Origin: Flavobacteriales bacterium
Lineage (GTDB): Bacteria > Bacteroidota > Bacteroidia > Flavobacteriales_D > Cryomorphaceae
Assembly (NCBI GenBank): GCA_020200995.1
Contig: JAIVHQ010000289.1
Location: 1 to 5,784 of the forward strand
DNA length: 5,784 nucleotides
Direction: 5' to 3'
Of this stretch, positions 1-5,784 are shown one piece after another (position 1 is the first letter of the stretch; every line of letters starts with the position of its first letter). The notes beneath the pieces were generated by a model. That model was not told where the DNA came from, did no database searches, and saw only the letters and a list, made by a program, of their open reading frames with translations. The position numbers and the translations under genes were made by a program.

Positions 1-2
1 CC

Positions 3-404
3 ATTTACATCTGTTTCCGAAACAATACCCAACCTTTCGGATCGAACCCCGGCGGCCCGGGAAATGGCGGAAACGAGCTGGTGATCGACAACATTCGCGT
101 GACGGACAACAGCGAGCCGGTTTCGGCCACTGACACCGAGGTGTTCCAAAACCTCACCGTACGGCCCAACCCGGCAGCTTCGGGTGCAGATGTAGCTGTG
201 CTGTTCAGCATGGAGCGTCCCGAACAGGTTTTTGTAGACGTTACCGACATTACCGGAAAGGTAATTTCTGTTGAGAACCGCGGCGTGCTCAGCTCAGGTA
301 ACCACATGATCAACCTGGACCGCAACGGACTTGCCACAGGCATCTACCTGGTAAGGCTGCGCACAGAAAGCGCATCGCAGGTTGTGAAAGTCGTTTTTGA
401 ATAA
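3..404 (+). CDS. Secreted protein, C-terminal part with T9SS type A sorting domain (5' end outside window)
   Basis: The reading frame is open from the left edge, so this is the last 133 residues of a longer protein. The GTG at 81 is internal, because the coding sense continues upstream. Visible residues 1-33 (IYICFRN, then a Gly/Pro/Asn-rich loop, then ELVIDNIRV) resemble the last strands of a jelly-roll or concanavalin-like domain, as in choice-of-anchor or laminin-G-like modules; this is inference. Residues about 49-133 fit the T9SS type A sorting domain: VRPNP at 53-57, a DITGK turn at 82-86, GIYLVRL at 113-119 and a final VVKVVFE. In this family the domain directs export through the Bacteroidota type IX machinery and is then removed, with the protein released or anchored at the cell surface. 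The catalytic or binding part lies outside the window, so the function is unknown. A strong hairpin terminator follows the TAA stop. Confidence 0.9.
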   Translation: MYICFRNNTQPFGSNPGGPGNGGNELVIDNIRVTDNSEPVSATDTEVFQNLTVRPNPAASGADVAVLFSMERPEQVFVDVTDITGKVISVENRGVLSSGNHMINLDRNGLATGIYLVRLRTESASQVVKVVFE

Positions 405-424
405 GTAACTTACCAAGTTTTAAT

Positions 425-460
425 AGCAGCGTACTCTTCGGGGTGCGCTGCTTTACTTTT
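425..460 (+). terminator. Rho-independent terminator with UUCG tetraloop
   Basis: The arms 425-436 (AGCAGCGTACTC) and 441-452 (GGGTGCGCTGCT) pair over 12 positions. The outer seven are perfect Watson-Crick pairs and the inner five include two G-T wobbles. The loop is TTCG closed by C-G, the very stable C(UUCG)G tetraloop. A T-rich run (TTTACTTTT) follows directly. It lies 20 bp after the stop of the secreted-protein gene and ends just before the asparaginase start, so it most likely ends the upstream transcript. The T run is broken by AC, so termination may be incomplete. Confidence 0.8.
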
Positions 461-468
461 ATATTTCT

Positions 469-1392
469 ATGAAAGGAAAATACGCGATTGCCATCCACGG
501 CGGTGCGGGAACCATCACCCGCAAATCAATGACCTCAGAAAAAGAAACCGCATACCGAGAGGTACTTGCAGCCGCGCTCGCATCGGGCGAAGCAGTGCTG
601 CAGCAAGGAGACAGCGCGGTATCTGCAGTGGAAGCCGCCGTGCGCTACATGGAAGATTCGGAACTTTTTAATGCCGGTCGGGGAGCGGTTTTTACCCATG
701 AGGGGACCCACGAAATGGACGCATCCATCATGGACGGAAAGGGCCGCCGTGCAGGTGCCGTAGCAGGAGTGGAATCTGTAAAAAACCCCATTGCACTGTC
801 GCGTGCTGTGATGGACCACAGCGACCACGTGTTTCTGATCGGCAAAGGGGCTGAGGATTTTGCAGCGCTAAACGGAATTGAATCGGTGCACCCGTCTTAC
901 TTTTCAACCAAATTCAGAAAGGAGCAATTGATGAAGATCCGCGACTCACATGTTACCCAACTCGACCACAGTGACGATAGCCTCAAAAAACACGGAACCG
1001 TCGGAGCAGTGGCCCTTGACACCAATGGAAATTTGGCTGCTGCCACTTCGACCGGAGGGATTACCAACAAGCGGTATGCCCGCGTGGGTGACACCCCTGT
1101 GATCGGCTCGGGCACCTATGCGGAAAATGGGGTTTGCGCCATCAGCTCCACCGGCTGGGGCGAATATTTTCTACGCGCCGTAGCGGCATACGACGTGGCG
1201 GCACTGATGAAATATGGAAAGCTATCGCTCGATGAGGCAGCGAGAAAAGTGATCTTCGAGCACATTGCACCGATGGGCGGCGATGGTGGTTTTATCGCCA
1301 TTGATTCGGAAGGTCGGATTTCGATGCCGTTTAATACAGAAGGAATGTTTGAGTGCTCAATTCGGCTTCCATCGCCTGAAGCTGAGCGTTGA
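469..1392 (+). CDS. iaaA: Isoaspartyl peptidase / type 2 (plant-type) L-asparaginase
   Basis: This 307-residue protein belongs to the Ntn-hydrolase family that includes E. coli IaaA. The family hydrolyses isoaspartyl dipeptides and L-asparagine, is made as an inactive precursor and cleaves itself into alpha and beta subunits. Visible marks are the N-terminal AIHGGAGTI (7-15), NAGRGAVFT (68-76), and the cleavage site HGTVGAVALD with nucleophile Thr177, which would be the first residue of the beta subunit. Next come TSTGG (193-197), the substrate-binding stretch RVGDTPVIGSGTYA (205-218), STGWGEYF (227-234), GGDGGFIAID and MPFNTEGM. No signal peptide is seen, so it is probably cytoplasmic. The ATG at 469 begins the conserved beta strand and has no Shine-Dalgarno, common in Bacteroidota. 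The tail after GM is only 14 residues and lacks the usual R-G following GM(Y/F), so the extreme C-terminus is atypical. Family assignment is firm. The preference between isoaspartyl peptides and asparagine cannot be read from sequence. Confidence 0.95.
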   Translation: MKGKYAIAIHGGAGTITRKSMTSEKETAYREVLAAALASGEAVLQQGDSAVSAVEAAVRYMEDSELFNAGRGAVFTHEGTHEMDASIMDGKGRRAGAVAGVESVKNPIALSRAVMDHSDHVFLIGKGAEDFAALNGIESVHPSYFSTKFRKEQLMKIRDSHVTQLDHSDDSLKKHGTVGAVALDTNGNLAAATSTGGITNKRYARVGDTPVIGSGTYAENGVCAISSTGWGEYFLRAVAAYDVAALMKYGKLSLDEAARKVIFEHIAPMGGDGGFIAIDSEGRISMPFNTEGMFECSIRLPSPEAER

Positions 1393-1523
1393 AAGCAGCT
1401 TGTGATCGCTTGCAATTCAATACGGAACTCTTGCTTTCTACCTCTTTTTTTCCGTTCATTGCATAAGGTCTCAGGCCAAAAAACACGGTGCAATTCAACG
1501 ATTTACCCTCATGAGGTAGCCGC
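1393..1523 (+). other. Intergenic gap between asparaginase and MBOAT genes
   Basis: This 131-bp stretch shows no convincing gene on either strand. I looked for the Bacteroidota promoter pattern (TTG, about 17-19 bp, TAnnTTTG) and found no good match. There is a T-rich run at 1445-1451 but no strong hairpin before it. The only stem noted is AAGCTG/CAGCTT at 1379-1384/1396-1401 around the asparaginase stop codon, with no T run, so it is not called a terminator. A 10-base direct repeat TGCAATTCAA occurs at 1411 and 1489. Whether the acyltransferase genes have their own promoter here or are read through from the asparaginase gene cannot be decided. Confidence 0.6.
1507..1516 (+). promoter_or_regulatory. 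Palindrome CCTCATGAGG holding a Shine-Dalgarno-like GAGG
   Basis: CCTCATGAGG is a perfect 10-bp palindrome. Its right half supplies GAGG at 1513-1516, seven bases before the ATG at 1524, which is good spacing for a ribosome-binding site and supports that start. The left half CCTC is complementary to GAGG. The ATG inside the palindrome (1511) is followed at once by a stop (ATG AGG TAG), so it starts no gene. The site may simply be a ribosome-binding site; a role as a protein operator is speculative. Confidence 0.45.
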
Positions 1524-2933
1524 ATGCTTTTCAACTCCATAGATTTTCTGGTCTTCCTACCGATCACGGTGGCACTATACTGGCTGATCGGAAGGCTGGG
1601 CAGAGGTCCTCAAACGCTATTTGTGCTCTTCGCCAGTTATGTGTTTTACGGGTGGTGGGACTGGCGCTTCCTCGGACTGATCATGTTCAGCACCGTGGTC
1701 GATTTTTTTGTGGGCAAATACCTGATGCTGACAGAGGATGCCAAACGGCGAAAATGGCTGCTTTTTACAAGTGTTTTCGTGAACCTCGGCTTTTTGGGCT
1801 TTTTCAAATACTTCAACTTTTTCCTGGACAGCTTTACTGAAGCATTTACCTTTTTCGGAGGTCAGGTTCAGGGCTTCACGCTGCAGATTGTCCTCCCTGT
1901 CGGAATCAGCTTCTTCACTTTTCAGACGATGAGCTATACCATCGACATCTACCAAAGGAGGTTGGAACCAACGAAAGACTTTATAGCCTTTGCCGCCTTT
2001 GTAGGGTTCTTCCCTCAGCTGGTCGCAGGCCCCATCGAGCGCGCCTCGAACATGATTCCCCAGTTCACCAGCGTGCGAACCTTCAAATACCGCGACATAT
2101 CAGCGGGTGTAAAGATGATGCTTTGGGGATTCTTTATGAAGATTGTGGTGGCTGACCGAGCGGGGATTTACGTGGACGCCGTGTACGGCAACGTTGCCTA
2201 TCACGAAGGCCTGAGCTACATCGCGGCGACTTGTTTCTTTGCATTTCAGGTCTACTGCGACTTTGCAGGATATTCATTGATCGCGATCGGGTCGGCGAAG
2301 CTCTTCGGGTTCGATTTGATGACAAACTTCCGAAGGCCGAATTTCGCGCGTTCCTGCGCCGAATATTGGTCGCGCTGGCACATATCGCTGTCGACGTGGT
2401 TCAGGGATTATTTGTACATCCCGCTGGGTGGAAACCGCGTATCGAAGCCTCGCCTGCTCTACAATATATTTATCACTTTTTTAATCAGCGGACTCTGGCA
2501 CGGCTCCAACTGGACATTTGTGATTTGGGGTGGCATCAACGGCATTTACCTCGTGGTCGAGATTCTGATCGGAAAAAAGAAGCGCAACGGGCTGCACAAC
2601 ATCTTTATAACTTTTCTATTGATCAACTTCACCCGAATATTTTTCCGGGCCAACGATGTGAATGATGCATTCCATGTCGTCAAAACCATCTGCACCAACC
2701 CCGGAAAGCTCTATATCGGCTTCGGTGCGGATGTGGTCGTTCCCATTTATGCGCTGTTGGGCATCGGCATTGTGACCCTGGTAGAAATCAAACAGGAGTA
2801 CTTCAATGAAAAATTCAGTCTTGGCGCCCACCCGAGGCAGGCAGTCAGGCTCTCTTACTACGCGGCCATGCTCTTTGCGATACTCTACATTGGCGTCTTT
2901 ACCGAGAACCAATTCATTTATTTCCAATTCTGA
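1524..2933 (+). CDS. MBOAT family membrane-bound O-acyltransferase (AlgI/PatA-like)
   Basis: This 469-residue polytopic inner-membrane protein has roughly ten to twelve hydrophobic segments spread along its length. It opens with MLFNSIDFLVFLP, typical of AlgI-type MBOAT proteins. Further family marks are ASYVFYGWWDWRFL (37-50), LPVGISFFTFQTMSYTID (124-141), QLVAGPIERA (165-174), YCDFAGYS (244-251), RWHISLSTWFRDYLYIPLGG (284-303, with His286) and SGLWHGSNWTFVIWGGING (322-340), whose His326 is the expected catalytic histidine. Length is normal for the family. Such proteins take an acyl group, usually acetyl, from a cytoplasmic donor and pass it across the membrane to a partner that modifies alginate, peptidoglycan or other envelope glycans. 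The next gene starts on this gene's stop codon (TGATG) and encodes an SGNH-like protein, the usual partner. The glycan acceptor is not shown here, so algI or patA would be too specific as a gene symbol. Confidence 0.95.
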   Translation: MLFNSIDFLVFLPITVALYWLIGRLGRGPQTLFVLFASYVFYGWWDWRFLGLIMFSTVVDFFVGKYLMLTEDAKRRKWLLFTSVFVNLGFLGFFKYFNFFLDSFTEAFTFFGGQVQGFTLQIVLPVGISFFTFQTMSYTIDIYQRRLEPTKDFIAFAAFVGFFPQLVAGPIERASNMIPQFTSVRTFKYRDISAGVKMMLWGFFMKIVVADRAGIYVDAVYGNVAYHEGLSYIAATCFFAFQVYCDFAGYSLIAIGSAKLFGFDLMTNFRRPNFARSCAEYWSRWHISLSTWFRDYLYIPLGGNRVSKPRLLYNIFITFLISGLWHGSNWTFVIWGGINGIYLVVEILIGKKKRNGLHNIFITFLLINFTRIFFRANDVNDAFHVVKTICTNPGKLYIGFGADVVVPIYALLGIGIVTLVEIKQEYFNEKFSLGAHPRQAVRLSYYAAMLFAILYIGVFTENQFIYFQF

Positions 2934-3892
2934 TGGTACCGGCCGGCGACATAAAGAAGTTTATCATCAACTGCGCGAAGTTCATACTGCTGGTGCTGGT
3001 GGTGGAGTATGCGGCGGGATCACTTACCGGGTATTTGTTCTTTCGGCAAAAGACGGGGAAATACGCACGGATGACCCACGTCATTCAAAAAGACACTTCC
3101 GACATTGTGATCTTCGGAAGCTCACACGCGGTGAGGCATTTCATTCCGAAAGTATTTGAAGAGGAAACGGGAAAAACCTGCTACAATGCCGGTGCCAGAG
3201 GTCAGCGCATTATGTTTCACTACACGCTGCAAAAGCTTTTGCTGGAGCGCCATACCCCTGAATATATCATTCTGAATATCGATGAAAACTGGATGTACGA
3301 ATCAGAGAAAGAGTACGGGAGAATCGGAGACTTCAACCCCTATTACGGCAAAAACAAGGAGGCCCTGCACCCGATTTTATCTCTCGACGACCCTTTGATT
3401 TCTTACAAATTGGCACTGAAATCTTATCGATTCAATTCCACTTTGGTGCACATTGGAAAATACGCTTTACAGCCGCAAAAGGACTTTCAGGGATTCATGC
3501 CCCTGAAGGAGGGAATGTCGGGCCCCGATGACCCGAAGCTGAAAGGCATTCCCAATTCGGCTTTTGTAAGCAGCAGTGAAGTCATTGACACCAACTTTGT
3601 AAACGCCTATGAGAATTTCATCATCAATGCCCTTGCCGCAGGGTCAAAACTCACCATTGTGGTTTCGCCCGAACTCATTTTTGAAGAAGACTTCGCCGAA
3701 GACAAATCATTTAAGATGATGAAGTCCATCGCTGCGCATCACGGTGTGCAGGTTTTTGATTTTTCGGATGATGACGATTTTAACGGCGCCTACCACCTTT
3801 ACGCCGATCCAAACCACATGAACCGCGACGGTGCCGCTCTCTTCAACGGAAAGCTCATCGATGCGCTCAAAGAATCAGGTGTACTCGAATGA
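2933..3892 (+). CDS. Membrane-anchored SGNH-like acyltransferase/esterase, partner of the MBOAT protein
   Basis: This 319-residue protein has a hydrophobic helix at about residues 11-29, giving an N-terminal anchor with the rest likely in the periplasm. The SGNH-like core starts with IVIFGSSHAVRHF (58-70). GSSH replaces the GDSL of classical lipases, and Ser64 aligns with the nucleophile. NAGARG (85-90) fits block II and LNIDENW (114-120) lies where block III is expected. YADPNHMNRDGAALF (290-304) holds Asp292 and His295, the expected DxxH pair. AlgJ, AlgX, PatB and similar proteins have comparable layouts and act on glycans together with an MBOAT protein, by transferring or removing acyl groups. 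The ATG at 2933 overlaps the MBOAT stop by one base, implying coupled translation; the next ATG at residue 47 would lose the anchor. The pairing supports an O-acyl transfer role, but whether it transfers or hydrolyses is not visible. Confidence 0.85.
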   Translation: MVPAGDIKKFIINCAKFILLVLVVEYAAGSLTGYLFFRQKTGKYARMTHVIQKDTSDIVIFGSSHAVRHFIPKVFEEETGKTCYNAGARGQRIMFHYTLQKLLLERHTPEYIILNIDENWMYESEKEYGRIGDFNPYYGKNKEALHPILSLDDPLISYKLALKSYRFNSTLVHIGKYALQPQKDFQGFMPLKEGMSGPDDPKLKGIPNSAFVSSSEVIDTNFVNAYENFIINALAAGSKLTIVVSPELIFEEDFAEDKSFKMMKSIAAHHGVQVFDFSDDDDFNGAYHLYADPNHMNRDGAALFNGKLIDALKESGVLE

Positions 3893-3950
3893 GGTGCTGA
3901 ACCGAGATTGAACAGCAGTTTTGAGAACCTGTCCCGGTCTGGTCACCTCA
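3890..3950. terminator. Imperfect inverted repeat spanning convergent stop codons
   Basis: TGAGGTG at 3890-3896 pairs with CACCTCA at 3944-3950. Inside it ACCG (3901-3904) can pair with CGGT (3935-3938), and ACAG (3912-3915) with CTGT (3929-3932). The result is a broken stem with internal loops across the 50-bp gap. The outer arms contain the TGA stop of the plus-strand SGNH gene and, on the other strand, the TGA stop of the DUF5723 gene. It sits where a shared terminator for convergent genes would be expected, but there is no T run on either strand, so intrinsic termination is doubtful. Confidence 0.35.
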
Positions 3951-5418
3951 GCATCGGAGCGCCTCCCGCAGCATCTTCGCCTTTGCGTCCGAAGGTAAGG
4001 TTGAGGCCAAACTGAATGCGAACATCGGATGCATTTCTCGGCAGGATAAAGGATTCATTTTTCTCAGGATCGTTTTCGTCCGTGAAGGTAAATTCGCTCA
4101 AGCGAACGAAGCTGAGATTTTCGACCATGGCGAAGAACTGAACGGGTCCGCCATTCAAAGTGAGTCCGCATCCCAGAAAGCCTCCGTCGCCTGCCTGGCG
4201 CGAGTAGTGGACCCCTGCCTGCAAAAATTTGTTGACACGCTGGCTGTAACCCACGGACAAGCGACCGGGAAGGTTGCGGTGACCGATGCCGTGCATATAA
4301 TTGGCCCATACCCGGCCGGAAAGGGCATCGGTTCGGTACAGTTCGTAAGAGGCCGCATATCGAAACACCCCGAACATCGCAGAGCGAAACGAACGGTTGG
4401 TTGATTCAAAGTTGTAGGCTTCTTCGGCATCGTCGGCGATGCGGTCGATCTCATCCTGAAGCCCGTCATCAAAGGCGTCACCTGTTTCAAATACGAACTC
4501 GGTGAAATTCACCCCGTCGTATGCAAACTCTGCACTTTCAGTGCCGTAATTGGCCACATCTTCGCGCCAGCTGATAAAGCCCAGATCGAGGCCCGAAAAC
4601 TCGAGTTGCAGCTTTTCGATGGGCCGATACGCCACCCCAAAATCGCCTGCAACACCCGTGTTTTGCAATCCGAACAGGTAATTCCCAACATCATCCCGTA
4701 TATCACCTTCGCCCTCCCCGAGGCCAAGCCCGGCGGTATTGATCAGGAGCGAACCGGTCGTGCTCAGGTCGTACGTTTCGGGATCGGTGCGCAGCTGCAG
4801 CGAAGACTCGGCCGTACGCATTGCCTCCATCCCGTATAGGTATTTTACGGTGACACCCGCAGTAAGCTTTTCGCTAAAGTTGTAATTGTATCCGATGGCG
4901 TATTCGCGAAAATGCATGAAATCAACTCTGAGCCCTGTCAAATCGGCTGTGTGGTTTGAAAATCCGTTGTCGCCCACATTGCCTGCTACGCCAAGGGCGA
5001 AAAGGTCGCGTGGCAAGCCGATTCCGCCTTGTACGCGCTCTGAGACGCGCGCATAAAAGTAGTGATCTCCAAAGCGCAGACCGACGTGGAGAAGTTCCAT
5101 TGAAAAGCCGAACCCCGTGAATGCCTCATCGTCTATGTTGCCGAGCACCATGGCATCGTCTATAGTTACGACTCCCTGCGCATCAGGTGCGAGGTAGGCT
5201 GCAGGCTTGATCCAGTTGTTGGATTGCTCGAAGTAAATATTGCTGACGGCCGGAATACCGATGTTCACTTTTCCGGCGGGGCGCAAAGCGGGATTTACAG
5301 TGACCCTTTGCGGCAAAAAATCGTACTCCCCGATTTGCCCGCTAAACTGACCCATCACCTCCGCCGTGCCAAAGCACACCAAATGGACGAGCGCCAAGAG
5401 AAATATCTTCTTACTCAT
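3943..5418 (-). CDS. DUF5723-like outer-membrane beta-barrel protein
   Basis: This 491-residue protein has a signal peptide (MSKK followed by a hydrophobic stretch) with likely cleavage near residue 23, VMG|QFSG. The mature start, with LPQRVTVNPALRP (35-47) and VNIGIPAVSNIYFEQSNN (51-68), matches the N-terminal pattern of DUF5723 proteins, a Bacteroidota family of predicted outer-membrane barrels of unknown function. The rest alternates amphipathic strands with turns, for example YAIGYNYNFSEKLTAGVTVKYLYG (173-196), LSVGYSQRVNKFLQAGVHYS (387-406) and a closing strand VRIQFGLNLTF (466-476). An acidic segment predicted to be helical lies at about 313-334. The protein ends in a short Gly/Ala-rich tail and carries no T9SS sorting domain. 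Its ATG overlaps the stop of the upstream minus-strand gene (ATGAGTAA), so the two are probably co-translated. The family call is from recognition of the pattern; a PorV- or FadL-like barrel is the main alternative. Confidence 0.8.
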   Translation of the reverse strand: MSKKIFLLALVHLVCFGTAEVMGQFSGQIGEYDFLPQRVTVNPALRPAGKVNIGIPAVSNIYFEQSNNWIKPAAYLAPDAQGVVTIDDAMVLGNIDDEAFTGFGFSMELLHVGLRFGDHYFYARVSERVQGGIGLPRDLFALGVAGNVGDNGFSNHTADLTGLRVDFMHFREYAIGYNYNFSEKLTAGVTVKYLYGMEAMRTAESSLQLRTDPETYDLSTTGSLLINTAGLGLGEGEGDIRDDVGNYLFGLQNTGVAGDFGVAYRPIEKLQLEFSGLDLGFISWREDVANYGTESAEFAYDGVNFTEFVFETGDAFDDGLQDEIDRIADDAEEAYNFESTNRSFRSAMFGVFRYAASYELYRTDALSGRVWANYMHGIGHRNLPGRLSVGYSQRVNKFLQAGVHYSRQAGDGGFLGCGLTLNGGPVQFFAMVENLSFVRLSEFTFTDENDPEKNESFILPRNASDVRIQFGLNLTFGRKGEDAAGGAPMLR

Positions 5419-5784
5419 TGATATCGAGCTTTACACGTGCAGCAACACGCACATTAAAAGAATCTTCGACAAAAAGCCGTATCGGGTGCGCACCGTTGCT
5501 CGAAGTGTGACCCACCACCCGAAAAACGATGTGGGTAACGTCTTCAAGCGCTTCAACGCGGTCGCGCTCTACAGGAATTTTCAACACGGTGCGTGTGCTC
5601 CCGATGGCCCTGCCGTAATCAGGGTGGTTCTCGGGCACTGTAAGCTCGAGCGGAGCTGATTCAAAAACATTCGTAACGTCTTCAAAAAGTGAATCGACAG
5701 GTTGGTAAAGCGAATCGGTAAATACCATCTGCAATCCGGCCACAATCGGCAAACCATTATCCACGATAATCCTCACTTCCACCT
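5411..5784 (-). CDS. Unrecognised envelope-type protein, C-terminal part (5' end outside window)
   Basis: The frame is open to the right edge of the window, so only the last 124 or so residues are seen. The GTG at 5782 is internal to the frame and should not be taken as the start. The visible part is rich in predicted beta strands: VEVRIIVDNGLPIVAGLQMVF, then a DSLYQPVDSLFED stretch, then TRTVLKIPVERDRVEALEDVTHIVFRV, and a last strand VRVAARVKLDIN. This looks like an extracytoplasmic beta-sandwich domain. I recall similar sequences encoded next to DUF5723 genes in Bacteroidota, but I cannot name a domain. No sorting domain is present at the C-terminus, so export by T9SS is not indicated; a periplasmic or lipoprotein location is possible, but its N-terminus is needed to tell. 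Its TAA overlaps the ATG of the DUF5723 gene by 8 bp, which suggests coupled expression and perhaps a joint role at the outer membrane. Confidence 0.75.
   Translation of the reverse strand, partial: VEVRIIVDNGLPIVAGLQMVFTDSLYQPVDSLFEDVTNVFESAPLELTVPENHPDYGRAIGSTRTVLKIPVERDRVEALEDVTHIVFRVVGHTSSNGAHPIRLFVEDSFNVRVAARVKLDINE

Noticed and set aside
81..404. GTG at 81 as the start of a short separate gene
   Set aside because: The same frame is open and protein-like back to position 3 with domain-like sequence, so 81 is an internal valine codon.
454..461. TACTTTTA as a Bacteroidota -7 element (TAnnTTTG) for the asparaginase gene
   Set aside because: The last base does not fit, no TTG lies at the right distance upstream, and the stretch is better explained as the T-rich tail of the terminator.
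1379..1401. AAGCTG/CAGCTT stem at the asparaginase stop as a terminator
   Set aside because: It is a six-pair stem with an 11-base loop and no following T run.
1116..1493. 125-codon open frame on the minus strand across the end of the asparaginase gene
   Set aside because: It is mostly antisense to conserved asparaginase sequence, has no recognisable motif and has no supporting context.
1411..1498. Direct repeat TGCAATTCAA at 1411 and 1489
   Set aside because: There are only two short AT-rich copies, 78 bp apart, with no further copy or symmetry, so chance is a sufficient explanation.
2231..2665. 144-codon plus-strand frame inside the MBOAT gene
   Set aside because: It is a shadow frame: the MBOAT frame carries all the conserved motifs here, and the alternative protein is Arg/His-rich without any fold signal.
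5366..5659. Plus-strand frame opposite the unknown minus-strand gene
   Set aside because: The minus frame is coherent and coupled to the next gene. The plus frame is basic, irregular and has no context.
1..5784. CRISPR arrays, tRNA or rRNA genes, insertion sequences
   Set aside because: No regular repeat-spacer pattern, cloverleaf, conserved rRNA segment, transposase or terminal inverted repeats could be seen. The non-coding gaps are 131 bp or less.

Overview
The window looks like a chromosomal segment of a Bacteroidota bacterium, probably Flavobacteriia-like. Three things point there: a C-terminal type IX secretion (T9SS) sorting domain on the first, partial gene; a DUF5723-type outer-membrane protein; and starts that mostly lack Shine-Dalgarno sequences. 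Base composition looks close to balanced by eye, less AT-rich than many flavobacteria. I see no transposase, phage gene, CRISPR array, tRNA or rRNA. Genes are tightly packed, with gaps of 64, 131 and 50 bp.

Layout. (1) 3-404 (+): the 3' end of a secreted protein, with the tail of a beta-sandwich-like domain and then a T9SS type A sorting domain. (2) 425-460: a strong hairpin with a C(UUCG)G loop and a T-rich tail, a likely terminator. (3) 469-1392 (+): an isoaspartyl peptidase / type 2 L-asparaginase of the Ntn-hydrolase fold. (4) 1393-1523: a non-coding gap with no promoter I can name. It ends in a perfect 10-bp palindrome that holds a GAGG ribosome-binding-like site. (5) 1524-2933 (+): an MBOAT O-acyltransferase of the AlgI/PatA type. 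It overlaps by one base (TGATG) (6) 2933-3892 (+): a membrane-anchored SGNH-like protein with a GSSH block and a C-terminal DxxH. (7) 3893-3942: a short convergent gap whose flanking stop codons lie inside an inverted repeat. (8) 5418-3943 (-): a DUF5723-like outer-membrane barrel protein with a signal peptide. (9) 5784-5411 (-): the C-terminal part of an unrecognised, probably cell-envelope protein, overlapping the start of the barrel gene by 8 bp.

How they fit together. The MBOAT and SGNH genes are almost surely one translationally coupled unit. By analogy with AlgI/AlgJ/AlgX and PatA/PatB, the membrane protein would bring an acyl group across the inner membrane and the SGNH protein would place it on an envelope glycan or another acceptor. 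The acceptor cannot be read from this window because no glycan synthesis genes lie nearby. The minus-strand pair is a second coupled unit that probably works at the outer membrane. The asparaginase is a metabolic enzyme with no clear link to either pair. I found no wholly new system. The least explained items are the acceptor of the acyltransferase pair and the role of the overlapping unknown/DUF5723 pair.
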